A stretch of DNA of 64,000 bases, taken from positions 8,804,001-8,868,000 of the forward strand of contig NZ_JARXYP010000002.1 of NCBI RefSeq assembly GCF_029893805.1, given 5' to 3'. Shown in pieces: positions 52,629 to 61,931 of this stretch. The position numbers were made by a program, and so were the translations under genes. Positions within the stretch are counted from its first letter, which is position 1, and each line of letters begins with the position of its first letter. This DNA is from Streptomyces sp. SAI-135 (GTDB lineage Bacteria > Actinomycetota > Actinomycetes > Streptomycetales > Streptomycetaceae). Below the pieces are notes generated by a model. That model did not search any database. It was not told the DNA's origin and saw only the letters and a program-made list of their open reading frames with translations.

Positions 52629-53557
52629 GGGGCAGAGTCCTTTCGGCGCAGACCGGGGGCGGGTGCCGAGGGCTCGGCATCTTCGGGGACGGGCGCAAGG
52701 CCGTAGAACGCGGTCGCGGTACCGGCGAGGAGCGCGTCGATGTCGCTCTCGCTCCAGCCGGTGAGCAACTCGTCCACGGTGGTGGCCCACCGGTCCCAGC
52801 CCCCGGCCAGATTGGCGACCGGCCAGTCCGAGCCGAACATCAGCCGTTGGGGGCCGAAGGCGGAGGCCAGCACGTCCCAGACGGGGCGGATGTCGGCGGT
52901 GGTCCAGTGGGTGTGGTCGGCCTCGGTGATCAGTCCCGAGACCTTGCACACCACGTGCGGGTGCGCGGCCAGTTGCCGCGTCCGGCGTTCCCAGTTCGCG
53001 AAGTCCTGCCGGGCGATGTCCGGCTTGCCCGCGTGGTTGAGGACCTGGGGCAGGTCGGGGAGGTGTTCCGCGAGCCGGATCGCCTGGTCGAGCTGGTGGG
53101 CGCGCACGAGCACGTCGTAGCGCAGCCCGCGGTCCCGGGCCGTGCACAAGCCGCGTTCCACGTCGGGGCGTTGCAGCCAGTTCGGGTCGGTCTCGCCCTG
53201 GACGAGGTGGCGCAGCGAGCGCAGGTGCCCGCCGCCAGGCCCGGCGAGCAGTTGGTCGAGCACGTCACCGATCGCCGGGTCCGTGAGGTCCGCCCAGCCG
53301 ACCACGGCCTGGATCAGCGGCTCCCGCTCGGCCAGCGCGAGCAGGTCCTCGGTCTCGGCGACCTCCGCGATGCACTGGACGACCACGGTGCCGTGCAGCC
53401 GCCGGCCCGCGATGGGGTGGGTGGCGCTGGTGCGCAGGTCATCGGGGGTGAAGGTGCGGCGGATCGATGCCACGCCGGGGTCGTCGAGCCAGGGTTGCGG
53501 GCGTTGGGCGAGGTCCCAGAGGTGGTGGTGGGCGTCGATGAGCACGGGTGCGTTCAC
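52625..53557 (-). CDS. Amidohydrolase-family sugar lactonase (L-fuconolactonase-like)
   Basis: A 310-residue metal-dependent TIM-barrel hydrolase of the COG3618 group. The HxH metal motif is at the start (VLIDAHHHLWDLAQRPQPWL), the barrel His in QVLNHAGKPD, and the terminal Asp in LMFGSDWPVANL. Family members hydrolyse L-fucono- or L-rhamnono-lactones. The GTG at 53557 is chosen; a TTG at 53569 is possible. Its neighbours support a lactone made by the dehydrogenases of the operon. Confidence 0.88.
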   Translation of the reverse strand: MNAPVLIDAHHHLWDLAQRPQPWLDDPGVASIRRTFTPDDLRTSATHPIAGRRLHGTVVVQCIAEVAETEDLLALAEREPLIQAVVGWADLTDPAIGDVLDQLLAGPGGGHLRSLRHLVQGETDPNWLQRPDVERGLCTARDRGLRYDVLVRAHQLDQAIRLAEHLPDLPQVLNHAGKPDIARQDFANWERRTRQLAAHPHVVCKVSGLITEADHTHWTTADIRPVWDVLASAFGPQRLMFGSDWPVANLAGGWDRWATTVDELLTGWSESDIDALLAGTATAFYGLAPVPEDAEPSAPAPGLRRKDSAP

Positions 53558-53575
53558 AAGGGGGTCCAAATCGGC

Positions 53576-53923
53576 TCAGGCGGTGGTGTCGTCGCCGGGC
53601 GGGCTCAGGTGCCAGATCTCGGGGAGCTCGCTCCACTGGCGGCCCTCACCCCGGTCCGGCCAGGGTTCCTGGCAGGGATCGGTGAGCTTCCACCAGCGCT
53701 GGGTCTCGGGGTCGGCCTCGACGGACGCCATGTCCGCCTCGAAGTCCTCGCCGTGGTGCTCCATGTAGGCGAACAGCACATCACCGTGGAGGAAGATGCT
53801 GTAGTTGCGGATGTTCGCCCGGTGCAGGGCGGCTTCGACGCCGGGCCACACGGCGGTGTGGAGCCGGAGGTACTCCTCGCGGTGCTCGGGGCGCAGCCTG
53901 ATCGTCTGGGCGATGCGTTTCAT
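53576..53923 (-). CDS. rhaM: L-rhamnose mutarotase family protein
   Basis: A 115-residue protein with the RhaM pattern: MKRIAQTIRLRPEHREEYLR, VWPGVEAALHRANIRNYSIF, and DPETQRWWKLTDPCQEPW. The enzyme interconverts anomers of L-rhamnose or L-fucose. Its presence marks the operon as one for a 6-deoxy-L-sugar. ATGA overlap with the upstream gene. Confidence 0.92.
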   Translation of the reverse strand: MKRIAQTIRLRPEHREEYLRLHTAVWPGVEAALHRANIRNYSIFLHGDVLFAYMEHHGEDFEADMASVEADPETQRWWKLTDPCQEPWPDRGEGRQWSELPEIWHLSPPGDDTTA

Positions 53924-55905
53924 GCCGCCTCGGATTCCCTTGTCGTGTCATGAGAGGTGGACTCGTCGAACGGCGTGCGGTAGCTGGGTATGCGGGTGCG
54001 CAGTCCGAGCCGCAGGGTGAGCCGGATGCGTGTGGAGGCGGGCAGACGTACCGTCAGATACGGGCTCGCGCACGGCACTTCGGCTTCAGAGACCACCGGC
54101 TCGGTGTGTCCGTAGTCGTACATGTCACCGATCCAGCCGTCGTCCGTGCAGGCCGTGTACCGGGCGCCGGTGATGGTGTGTTCGGCGAACGCGCCCGCCT
54201 GGACGACGACCGTGCGGTCGGTGCCGGGGGAGAGGTTGACCAGTTCGACGGTGGTCGCCTCGGGGTCGATGGAGGTGACCAGGGCCGCCACGTCCGCGGG
54301 CAGGCCCGCCCGGCGGGCGTCGGCGTCGTGGTAGCGCAACCGCGCCTGCTGGAGTCCCCCCTGGTACATCACCTGAGGGCCGCCCCAGGTCAGCTGCACC
54401 AGGGCCTCGGTGACCACCGGGTTGCACTGCTGCCACACGTGGATGTCGGCCTCGGGTACATCCAGGTCGGCGTAGCGGTCGATGCGTCGCAGCCGGTGCC
54501 GTACCTGGGCCTGGGCGGCCGCGAGGATCCGCTCCGGGTAGCCGGGGTCGTCGCCGGCGAGGAACGCGAACCACGCCTTCTCGTGGCCGGACTCCTCCTT
54601 GGCCCGGAACGGGCGCACGGTGCGCCAGTCGATGCCGTCCGCCTCGCGCAGCCGCTCGAGGCGGGCGCGGTCGGCCTCCGAGGAGGTGTGGTGCCACAGG
54701 GCCACCGGCACGGGAGGCGTGGAGGGGTTGTAGTCGAACCAGCCCGAGTCGTTGTGCCGGAACGGCAGGTGGAGCGTGGGTGTGTCGCGGTCCGGGCCTA
54801 GTTCGGCCGCCCACTTGGAGGGCAGGCTGGAGTCGGCCTCGGAGTTGGGCATCACCTTGCCGTGATCGATGAGGGTGTCGAGTGAGGTCGCGACCATGGA
54901 GAGGTAGTCGTCGTCCCCGGTGACCGTCGCCGCCGCGATGGCTGCCACGCAGGCCGCGTGTCCGACACTGTGCCAGCCGTGCGGCCAGGACCAGCCGTAG
55001 TGGCCGCCGTACCATCTGCCTTCCAGGAGGCTGCCGACGACGCCGTCCGGGCCGACGTTGTCCGGGATCAGCCCGCCTTGTTCCCGGGTGCGCTCGCGCC
55101 AGGCGCCCACGTACTCGACGATCCAGTCGCGGTACCGCTCCTCGCCGCTCAGGATCCAGGCGTTGAGGACCAGTCCGGCCGCGGCGAGGTTGAGCGCGGT
55201 GTCGCCGACGCCCATCCTGTCCCGCATCTGATCACCGAGGCGCGGGTCCGCCGACAGCGGGAAGGGGCCGTCGGCCGCCTCGGGCAGCCACTCGAGCGGG
55301 AACCCGTAGGTCTCCGCCTCCTTGGGCAGCCAGGGGTAGACGTCACCGTCGAACAGGCCGGTGCGCTCGGGGTCGCTGCCGTTGTGCGGGCGGGTGATGA
55401 TGCGGTGCTCGGGGTCGTAGTTGCCCTTGGCGGGGTCGACGTACAACTCGGCGAAACGCAGGGCGCGTTCGGACCAGCGCTCGGGGGCGGCCATGCACAG
55501 GAAGTACAGCAGCAGCAGGCTCTCGCCCTGGTGGAACCAGTCGTAGCCGCGCTCGTACTCGTCGCGCAGCATGTCCAGTTCGGTCAGCTGCTCGGTGACG
55601 CCCTCCCAGTGCCGTTCGCTGGCGGTCAGGAGGTCCTCGGCACCGCCGAGCAGGTACAGCTGCGGCCAGTTGAAGAAGACCTCGTAGAAGTCGTCCACGC
55701 CGTCGCGGCTGGTCAGCCGATTGTTGTAGTTCAACCGGCCGTCGGGGCCGGTGAAGGCGTGCTCGAAACGGCGCCAGGCGTGGTCCAGCAGGTCGAGCAG
55801 GGCGCGCTGTGCGACGGCCCAGCCAGGGGGTTCGAGCAAGGGGACGGTGGCCTGGACATCGGGTGTCGGGTCGCCGGAGGCGTCGGGGTGCGGACTGAAG
55901 GGCAT
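53920..55905 (-). CDS. Large predicted glycan-active protein of unknown family
   Basis: A 661-residue cytosolic protein (no signal peptide). The first 450 residues are rich in paired helices with aromatic turns (FYEVFFNWPQLYLLGGAEDL, GYDWFHQGESLLLLYFLCMA, WYGGHYGWSWPHGWHSVGHA), suggesting an (alpha/alpha)-toroid. The last 150 residues are strand-rich (TTVELVNLSPGTDRTVVVQA and YLTVRLPASTRIRLTL), as in glycosidases with a C-terminal beta domain. I recognise no catalytic signature. Position between importer and sugar-catabolic genes suggests that it cleaves the imported oligosaccharide. ATG at 55905. Confidence 0.75.
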   Translation of the reverse strand: MPFSPHPDASGDPTPDVQATVPLLEPPGWAVAQRALLDLLDHAWRRFEHAFTGPDGRLNYNNRLTSRDGVDDFYEVFFNWPQLYLLGGAEDLLTASERHWEGVTEQLTELDMLRDEYERGYDWFHQGESLLLLYFLCMAAPERWSERALRFAELYVDPAKGNYDPEHRIITRPHNGSDPERTGLFDGDVYPWLPKEAETYGFPLEWLPEAADGPFPLSADPRLGDQMRDRMGVGDTALNLAAAGLVLNAWILSGEERYRDWIVEYVGAWRERTREQGGLIPDNVGPDGVVGSLLEGRWYGGHYGWSWPHGWHSVGHAACVAAIAAATVTGDDDYLSMVATSLDTLIDHGKVMPNSEADSSLPSKWAAELGPDRDTPTLHLPFRHNDSGWFDYNPSTPPVPVALWHHTSSEADRARLERLREADGIDWRTVRPFRAKEESGHEKAWFAFLAGDDPGYPERILAAAQAQVRHRLRRIDRYADLDVPEADIHVWQQCNPVVTEALVQLTWGGPQVMYQGGLQQARLRYHDADARRAGLPADVAALVTSIDPEATTVELVNLSPGTDRTVVVQAGAFAEHTITGARYTACTDDGWIGDMYDYGHTEPVVSEAEVPCASPYLTVRLPASTRIRLTLRLGLRTRIPSYRTPFDESTSHDTTRESEAA

Positions 55906-55913
55906 GAGAGCGG

Positions 55914-56876
55914 TTACTCCTTGGTGGCGCCGGCGAGCATTCCGCTGACCAGGAAGCGCTGGGCGAACAGGAACACGACGAGTACGGGGGTGATGGCCAC
56001 CAGCGTCGCCAGTGCCAGTTGCGGGCGTTGGATCGCGAGGTTGCCGACGGTCGGGTTGAACGAGGGCACGTTGCTGAGGAGGCTGCCGACACCCACCTGG
56101 ATCGGCATCTGGTCGCTCTCGGGGAGCATCACGTAGGGCAGGAAGTAGTTCGTCCAGTTGGCGACGAAGCTGAAGAACCCGACCAGTGCGATGACGGGCG
56201 TCGCCAGCGGCAGGGCCACATGACGGAAGACACCGAACTCGGAGCAGCCGTCGATCCGGGCCGCGGCCAGGAGGTCCTTGGGTACGGCGGTGGTGAAGTA
56301 GATGTACGTCAGGTACACGCCGAACGGGTAGAACGAGTACGGCAGGATGATCGACCACATCGTGCCGATCAGATGCACCGCGTTGATCTCCAGGAACAGC
56401 GGTACCACCAGTGTGGCGTTCGGCATCAGCATCACGACGAGGGTCGCGATCAGGAGCGTGTGCCGGCCGCGGAACTCGGTCATCGCCAGCGCGTAGCCGG
56501 CCGGAACGGCCAGGCAGAGCGTGATGACCAGGGAGATCGCGGCGTAGAGGGCGGAGTTGCGCAGCCACAGCAGGATGGCGTCGTCCTGGAAGGCGGTGAG
56601 CGCGTGCCAGTTGGCCGACAGCGCGTGCCAGGAGCCGAAGGACAGCGGGTTGTCGTGGACCAGCTGCTGGTCGGTCTTGGTCGCCGCGAGCAGCAGCCAC
56701 AGCACCGGCAGCACGAAGAACACCACGAACACGGTGAGCACCGAGCCCGCCAGCAGTCGGGACCCCATGTGCCGGTGGGGCCGGCGGCGCTGCCGTGGTT
56801 CCCCGTGCCGGGTTCGGCTCGTCACCTGCGCGCCTTGAGCGGTGAGAGGGGGAGTGGGCCGGGTCTCAGTCGGCAT
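55914..56876 (-). CDS. Sugar ABC transporter permease (MalG type)
   Basis: A 320-residue permease with six helices and EAA loop LAAARIDGCSEFGVFRHVAL. The ATG at 56876 lies inside the end of the preceding permease gene (11-base overlap). Confidence 0.92.
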   Translation of the reverse strand: MPTETRPTPPLTAQGAQVTSRTRHGEPRQRRRPHRHMGSRLLAGSVLTVFVVFFVLPVLWLLLAATKTDQQLVHDNPLSFGSWHALSANWHALTAFQDDAILLWLRNSALYAAISLVITLCLAVPAGYALAMTEFRGRHTLLIATLVVMLMPNATLVVPLFLEINAVHLIGTMWSIILPYSFYPFGVYLTYIYFTTAVPKDLLAAARIDGCSEFGVFRHVALPLATPVIALVGFFSFVANWTNYFLPYVMLPESDQMPIQVGVGSLLSNVPSFNPTVGNLAIQRPQLALATLVAITPVLVVFLFAQRFLVSGMLAGATKE

Positions 56877-57780
56877 CGAAGAACCCCGATCGTGCGACGA
56901 AGACACCCGCGACCGACACGCTCACGACCAGCAGCTCCACGGAGACCGCGGCGGCGCCGTTGATGTTGTTCATCTGGAAGGCGAAGTCGTACGTCAGCTG
57001 GTTGAGCGAGTAGTCGCGGCCTGCCACACCCGTGCTGGCGAGGGACAGCAGCTGCGGTTCCACGAAGAGCTGGGCGCCGCCCGCGAAGGCCAGGATCACC
57101 ATGTACACGATCCACTTGCGGAGCATGGGGATCTGCACCCGCCAGGCGGTCTGCCAGCCGTTCGCGCCGTCGATGCGGGCGGCCTCCATGACGTCCTTGG
57201 GGATGTTGTTGAGCGCGCCGTACATGACGACGATCCAGCCGCCCGCGCCCGTCCAGAACGCGATGATCGTGAACAGCAGTGCCAGGTTTCCCGGGGCGAT
57301 GACCTCGCCGAACGTGTGGAAGCCCAGCGTCTCCAGCAGGGAACTGACCGGGCTGACCGTCGGGTCGAGCATGAACAGCCACACCAGGACGCTCGCGGCG
57401 CCGGCGAGGGCTCCGGGGATGTAGTAGAGGAAGCGCAGTGCCTGACTGAGCGGCCCGGAGGACAGCTTGTGCAGGAGCAGCGCCAGGACCACCACGAACA
57501 CCACGAGCGACAGGAGCCAGAAGAGGAGGTACAGGGCCACGTGACCCAGCGAGTCGACGAAGCGGAAGTCCTGTGCCGTGGTGACGAAGTTGGAGAACCC
57601 GGTGAAGGCGCCTCCGGCGTTCGTGAACGCGAAGTAGATGGCGTAACAGGTCGGGAGGACGCCGAAGGCGATCAGCAGGAGTACGTAGCCGGCGACGAAT
57701 GCCATGCCGGCCCGGCTCTGCCGGGAGGTGCCGCGAGGGCGCCCCCGGGCGGAGCCGGCCGAGGAGTGCGTGAGGGTCAC
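56866..57780 (-). CDS. Sugar ABC transporter permease (MalF type)
   Basis: A 304-residue permease with six helices and EAA loop MEAARIDGANGWQTAWRVQI. The GTG at 57780 overlaps the binding-protein stop by four bases; the longer frame to 57939 lies within that gene and is not used. Confidence 0.92.
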   Translation of the reverse strand: MTLTHSSAGSARGRPRGTSRQSRAGMAFVAGYVLLLIAFGVLPTCYAIYFAFTNAGGAFTGFSNFVTTAQDFRFVDSLGHVALYLLFWLLSLVVFVVVLALLLHKLSSGPLSQALRFLYYIPGALAGAASVLVWLFMLDPTVSPVSSLLETLGFHTFGEVIAPGNLALLFTIIAFWTGAGGWIVVMYGALNNIPKDVMEAARIDGANGWQTAWRVQIPMLRKWIVYMVILAFAGGAQLFVEPQLLSLASTGVAGRDYSLNQLTYDFAFQMNNINGAAAVSVELLVVSVSVAGVFVARSGFFDAD

Positions 57781-59141
57781 TGGGAGACCTTGTATCCGTT
57801 GGACTTGGCGTACTTGACGATCGAGTCCTGCCAGGCCGGCAGCAGCGATTCGATGGTCTTGCCCTGCGTCAGGCCGGGCTTGACGGTGGCGGCCCAGATC
57901 GCTTCCTGGCTGAACTGGCCCGAGCCCCAGTCGGACCACACCTGCGAGGAGGCGTCCTTGAGGGCCGTGAGGTCACTGGCGTAGTACCCGGAGGCGGCCT
58001 GCGCCTTCAGCCAGTTCTCGGCGGCGGGCGCGTAGGCCGGGAAGCCGGGGGCCTTCTCGCCCTGGTAGGTGTTGTCGGTGGTGACCCACTTCAGGAAGTC
58101 GGTGGCGGCCTTGATGTGTGCGGAGTGCTTGGACAGCAGCCAGGTGCCGCCGCCGACGTTGCCGGTGGACGGTGAGGTCTCTCCCTGCCACTGCGGTATG
58201 GGTGCCACCGCGATCTGCTTGGCCGGGGTCTTGAGGCCGTCCTTGAACACGGCGCCGCCGTACCAGGCCGGGCCGGGCATGAGCAGGACCTTGCCGGCCT
58301 GGTTCTTGGCGAAATCGGTGCTGAAGACGCCGCTGATCGACATGGACTTGTTCTTGATCAGTACGTCCATCAGCTTGGCCATCTTGGTGCAGGCCTCGCT
58401 GGTGGTGTTGACGGACACGGACTTGGGCCCGGTGATGTGGTTCGCGCCGCACTTGCTCGCCCACAGGTAGATCTCAGGGGTGAAGGAGTCGCCCGCGTCA
58501 CCGACGAGGTAGCCGGGGTGTTCCTCGGCGACCTTCTCGCCGAGCGCCTGGTACTCCTCCCAGGTCGTCGGGACCGTGTAGCCGAACTTCTTCAGCAGCG
58601 GGGCGTTGTACCAGAGCACCGCCTGGGAGAGGTCGTTGCGCAGGCAGTACAGGGTGCCGTCGACCGTGCACACGTCGTTGGCGCCCTTGGCGAACCCGTC
58701 GAGGGTCTGCTGCGGGATCAGGCCCTTGTTCAGCGGCGCCGCGAAGCCGGCGTCCACCGCCCAGCTCGCCTCGTTGTTCTGTGAGCTGAAGACGACGTCC
58801 GGCCAGCCCTTGCCCGTCCGGTTGAACAACTGGACCTTCGTCTGGAGGTAGTTGGAGCCGTTGGCGTCACCGTCGTAGCTGACGATGTCCAGCTTCACGT
58901 CCGGGTGCTGCGACTGGTACAGCTTCGCGGCGTCCATGCGGGTCGCGTCCACCCAGACGGTCAACGCCCCGTCCTTCTGGGCGGCCTGCGCGAATCCGTC
59001 CTTGGTCGTGCCGGTCGCGCCGCCACCCCCGCCACAGGCGGTCACGGTGAGCAGCACGGTGGCGGCGCAGCCGGCCAGCGACGCGGCACGTCTCCTGCTG
59101 GTCCCTGTCTCCCGGGTGACCGAAGGCTTGTAGACGGACAT
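57777..59141 (-). CDS. Sugar ABC transporter substrate-binding lipoprotein
   Basis: A 454-residue binding protein starting at the ATG at 59141 (GGAG upstream). Twin-arginine-like start (SRRRAASLAGCAAT) with lipobox VTACGGGG. Mature features include VWVDATRMDAAKLYQSQHPD, VLLMPGPAWYGGAVFKDGL and PAYAPAAENWLKAQAASG. First gene of the deoxy-sugar operon; the ligand is probably an L-fucose- or L-rhamnose-containing glycan. Confidence 0.93.
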   Translation of the reverse strand: MSVYKPSVTRETGTSRRRAASLAGCAATVLLTVTACGGGGGATGTTKDGFAQAAQKDGALTVWVDATRMDAAKLYQSQHPDVKLDIVSYDGDANGSNYLQTKVQLFNRTGKGWPDVVFSSQNNEASWAVDAGFAAPLNKGLIPQQTLDGFAKGANDVCTVDGTLYCLRNDLSQAVLWYNAPLLKKFGYTVPTTWEEYQALGEKVAEEHPGYLVGDAGDSFTPEIYLWASKCGANHITGPKSVSVNTTSEACTKMAKLMDVLIKNKSMSISGVFSTDFAKNQAGKVLLMPGPAWYGGAVFKDGLKTPAKQIAVAPIPQWQGETSPSTGNVGGGTWLLSKHSAHIKAATDFLKWVTTDNTYQGEKAPGFPAYAPAAENWLKAQAASGYYASDLTALKDASSQVWSDWGSGQFSQEAIWAATVKPGLTQGKTIESLLPAWQDSIVKYAKSNGYKVSQ

Positions 59142-59199
59142 GTGCGACTCCACTCGGTTTGCCTGAGGCTGACGGCTCTGTCATTACCACTGCGAAAGA

Positions 59200-59229
59200 A
59201 ATTAGCCGCCATATCGAAGGGAGCGTCAA
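59200..59229 (-). promoter_or_regulatory. Promoter of the deoxy-sugar operon
   Basis: On the minus strand TTGACG (59224-59229) and CTAATT (59200-59205) are spaced by 18 bases, about 60 bases before the binding-protein start. The 303-base divergent gap (59142-59444) also holds a pair of GTACGA direct repeats near 59360-59386 on the regulator side; the operator is not identified. Confidence 0.5.
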
Positions 59230-59444
59230 GGGGTGTGTACGGCTTTTTTGGACCCGGCTGGACAGAGGAGTGCTGTTCTAGTGATCCCCTTACCTGGGCA
59301 AATGCGGATTTAAGGTCAAAGTCATGCAGGGATGCGCGGTCGCGGGCTCGAAGAATGAGTACGACTTATCATGGGCTGAGGTACGATGAGTGCGGCTTCA
59401 CTCCGATCAGTCGCCCGCGTCGCAGTCACCCGGAGGCAGGACAC

Positions 59445-60206
59445 ATGAACGACACGCCCGCCGTGCCAGCAGTGGTGAACGGCGCGGTCGAGCGGCGCGA
59501 CTACCGGCCCGGATACGAGGTCGTTGCGGAGCGGATCCTTGAATTCATCGCCGAGGAGCACCTGGTGCCCGGCGACCGGATGCCCACAGAGAACGACCTG
59601 GCCCAGCGGCTGGACACCAGTCGGGCGGTGGTCAGGGAAGCCGTGAAGATCCTCTCGGCCCTCGGCCGGGTGCGGGCGCACAAGGGCCGCGGTCTCTTCG
59701 TCGCGGACGACGAGGGCATGCTGATCACCAGTCGCTGGGGCGGGTTCTTCCGGCCCGTGGACCTCGACCACGTCCTCATGCTCTTCGAGTTCCGCCGGGT
59801 CCAGGAGATGGCTGCCGCCAGACTCGCGGCCACCCGCGCCACGCCGGCCGAACTGCGCGCCATCGAGGTCGCGATGCAGCAGTGCCGGGACGGGTACGTC
59901 CATGGTGAGGTCGATGTCTTCAACCAGGGCGACGACGACTTCCACGCGGCGGTGGCGGCCGCCTCGCACAACACGTTCCTCGGCAGCGCGGTGCGCGACG
60001 CCCGCCGACTGCAACGCCAGTCCAGTGCGATCGGCATCCACAACACCCTCGGCGAGGGCACCCCGGCCGCGGTCGAGGAGCACGAGGCGATCTACCGGGC
60101 CATCCGCGACGGCCACCCCGACGAAGCGGCCGAGGCCACGGCCGTACACCTGGACCGGACGCTGGAGGACTACCGACGGGAGATCCAGCGGCGCCTGTTC
60201 GGCTGA
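59445..60206 (+). CDS. FadR-type GntR transcriptional regulator
   Basis: A 253-residue regulator. The GntR winged helix is at about residues 20-88 (VPGDRMPTENDLAQRLDTSR and VVREAVKILSALGRVRAHKG), followed by an all-helical FCD domain with metal-type residues (FHAAVAAASHN, EEHEAIYRAIRDGHPD). FadR-type regulators commonly respond to sugar acids. GGAGG precedes the ATG at 59445. Divergent from the ABC operon it presumably controls. Confidence 0.92.
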   Translation: MNDTPAVPAVVNGAVERRDYRPGYEVVAERILEFIAEEHLVPGDRMPTENDLAQRLDTSRAVVREAVKILSALGRVRAHKGRGLFVADDEGMLITSRWGGFFRPVDLDHVLMLFEFRRVQEMAAARLAATRATPAELRAIEVAMQQCRDGYVHGEVDVFNQGDDDFHAAVAAASHNTFLGSAVRDARRLQRQSSAIGIHNTLGEGTPAAVEEHEAIYRAIRDGHPDEAAEATAVHLDRTLEDYRREIQRRLFG

Positions 60207-60395
60207 TGGTCGCCAGGTACTGCTTGAGAGGCGAGAAGGACGCCGGCGTCCGGGGGCGAGTCGGGCCCGCTCCCGGCGCGCCGACGGCCCGCGTCGTGCT
60301 GCTCGTCCCGAGCGCTTCAGCCGTGACCGGATCCGTCCGGTTCAGGACTCGATGAGGCCTGTCGCCACGGTGGGCGCCCCGGTCAGGCTGGGGGC

Positions 60396-60995
60396 ATGAC
60401 CCGAGCATTGATCGTCATCGACGTCCAGGAATCCTTCCGCGCCCGCCCGCTGTGGGAGACCGTCTCCAACCCGAAGATCGCCGGCCAGGTGGACCGACTG
60501 GTCCGGCTCTTCCGCCGGGCCGGGGACCTCGTGGTGTGGGTCCTGCATGCCGAGCCCGGCAGCGGTGACGTCTTCGACCCCGCCCTCGGCCATGTCCGGC
60601 TCATGGAGGAACTGGAGCGCCAGGACACCGAACCGCTGCTCCACAAGACCTCGCACAACGCCTTCACCACCACCAACCTCCAGCAACTCCTCACCGAGCG
60701 CGGCATCCGCGAACTCACCGTCTGCGGCATCCGCACCGAGCAGTGCGTGGAGACCACCACCCGCGTCGCGAGCGACCTCGGCTACCGGGTCACGTTCGTC
60801 ACCGACGCCACCGCGACCAACCCCATTCCGCACCGCGACGCGCCCGCCGACCAGAGCATCGCCGAACTGCTGGCGGACCCTCGCACCCTCGGCGCCGAGG
60901 AGATCATCACGCGTACCGAGTACGCGCTCGCCGGACGCTTCGCCACCATCGCCACCGTCGAGGAACTGGAAGCCGCGGCGGGGCAGCGGGCATGA
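60396..60995 (+). CDS. Isochorismatase-family cysteine hydrolase
   Basis: A 199-residue hydrolase with the catalytic triad Asp9 (LIVIDVQESF), Lys84 (LLHKTSHNAF) and Cys117 (GIRTEQCVETTTR). These enzymes act on nicotinamide, ureido or isochorismate-like substrates; the true substrate is unknown. It is followed after ten bases by a regulator gene, probably in one operon. Confidence 0.9.
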   Translation: MTRALIVIDVQESFRARPLWETVSNPKIAGQVDRLVRLFRRAGDLVVWVLHAEPGSGDVFDPALGHVRLMEELERQDTEPLLHKTSHNAFTTTNLQQLLTERGIRELTVCGIRTEQCVETTTRVASDLGYRVTFVTDATATNPIPHRDAPADQSIAELLADPRTLGAEEIITRTEYALAGRFATIATVEELEAAAGQRA

Positions 60996-61005
60996 TGACC
61001 GGATC

Positions 61006-61917
61006 GTGAGCCACATCGCCTTCCTCCTGGTGCCGGGAGTCCATCTCCTCGACCTGGCCGGTCCCGCCCAGGTCTTCTCCACGGCCGCCGACTTCGGCCA
61101 CCCCTACATGCTCAGCTACGTCGCCGAGCAGCCCCAGGTCCTCACCGCCCAGGGACTGCCTCTGGTGGCCCGGCTCGACTGGCCCCGGCTCGGCCCCGAG
61201 GACCTGATCGTGGTGCCCGGATGGCGGGCGCACACCCTGGCCGGCGCTCCCGCCATCGGCGCTGCCGCCCTGGAGCGGCTCCGCCACCACCATGCCGGGG
61301 GCGGCACCGTCGCCAGCGTCTGCGCGGGAGCGGAGGCACTGGGCCGGGCCGGTCTGCTCGACGGCCGCCGGTGCACCACCCACCACGACGTGCAGGACGA
61401 ACTCGCCCGCCGCTACCCCGCGGCCACCGTCGTCCGCGACGTCCTGTACACCGCGGACGACCGGGTGGTCACCTCGGCCGGCATCGCCAGCGGCATCGAC
61501 CTGGCCCTCCACCTGATCGCCACCCGGCACGGCCCCGCCGTCGCCGCGCAAGTGGCCCGGGACATGGTCGTGTACGCCCGGCGCAACGGCCACGAACCAC
61601 AGGCCAGCGCCATGCTCCGCCACCGCTCCCACCTCGACGACACCGTGCACCGGGCCCAGGACCTCCTCGACGCCCACTTCGACCAGCCCTTGCCGCTGCC
61701 CGCCCTGGCCGCGGCCGCCGGCGTCAGCGAACGCACCCTCACCCGCCTGTTCACCCGTGCCACCGGCGGCCTGACCCCGCTGCGCTACCAGCAGGCCCTG
61801 CGCCTCGAACGCGCCGAGCACCTCATCAGCCACGGCACCACCCTCGACGCCGCCGCCCGCGCCGTCGGCTTCGAGGACCCCCGCATGCTGCGCCGCCTGC
61901 GCACCCGCAAGCCCTGA
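61006..61917 (+). CDS. GlxA-like AraC regulator with DJ-1/PfpI domain
   Basis: A 303-residue regulator: N-terminal DJ-1/PfpI domain (about 1-170; IAFLLVPGVHLLDLAGPAQV with the elbow Cys in VASVCAGAEALG), then an AraC DNA-binding domain (about 205-300; LAAAAGVSERTLTRLFTRAT and AARAVGFEDPRMLRRL). GTG start at 61006. It ends soon after the second helix-turn-helix, slightly shorter than usual. It may regulate the adjacent isochorismatase gene. Confidence 0.88.
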   Translation: MSHIAFLLVPGVHLLDLAGPAQVFSTAADFGHPYMLSYVAEQPQVLTAQGLPLVARLDWPRLGPEDLIVVPGWRAHTLAGAPAIGAAALERLRHHHAGGGTVASVCAGAEALGRAGLLDGRRCTTHHDVQDELARRYPAATVVRDVLYTADDRVVTSAGIASGIDLALHLIATRHGPAVAAQVARDMVVYARRNGHEPQASAMLRHRSHLDDTVHRAQDLLDAHFDQPLPLPALAAAAGVSERTLTRLFTRATGGLTPLRYQQALRLERAEHLISHGTTLDAAARAVGFEDPRMLRRLRTRKP

Positions 61918-61931
61918 CCGCCGCCCGCACG

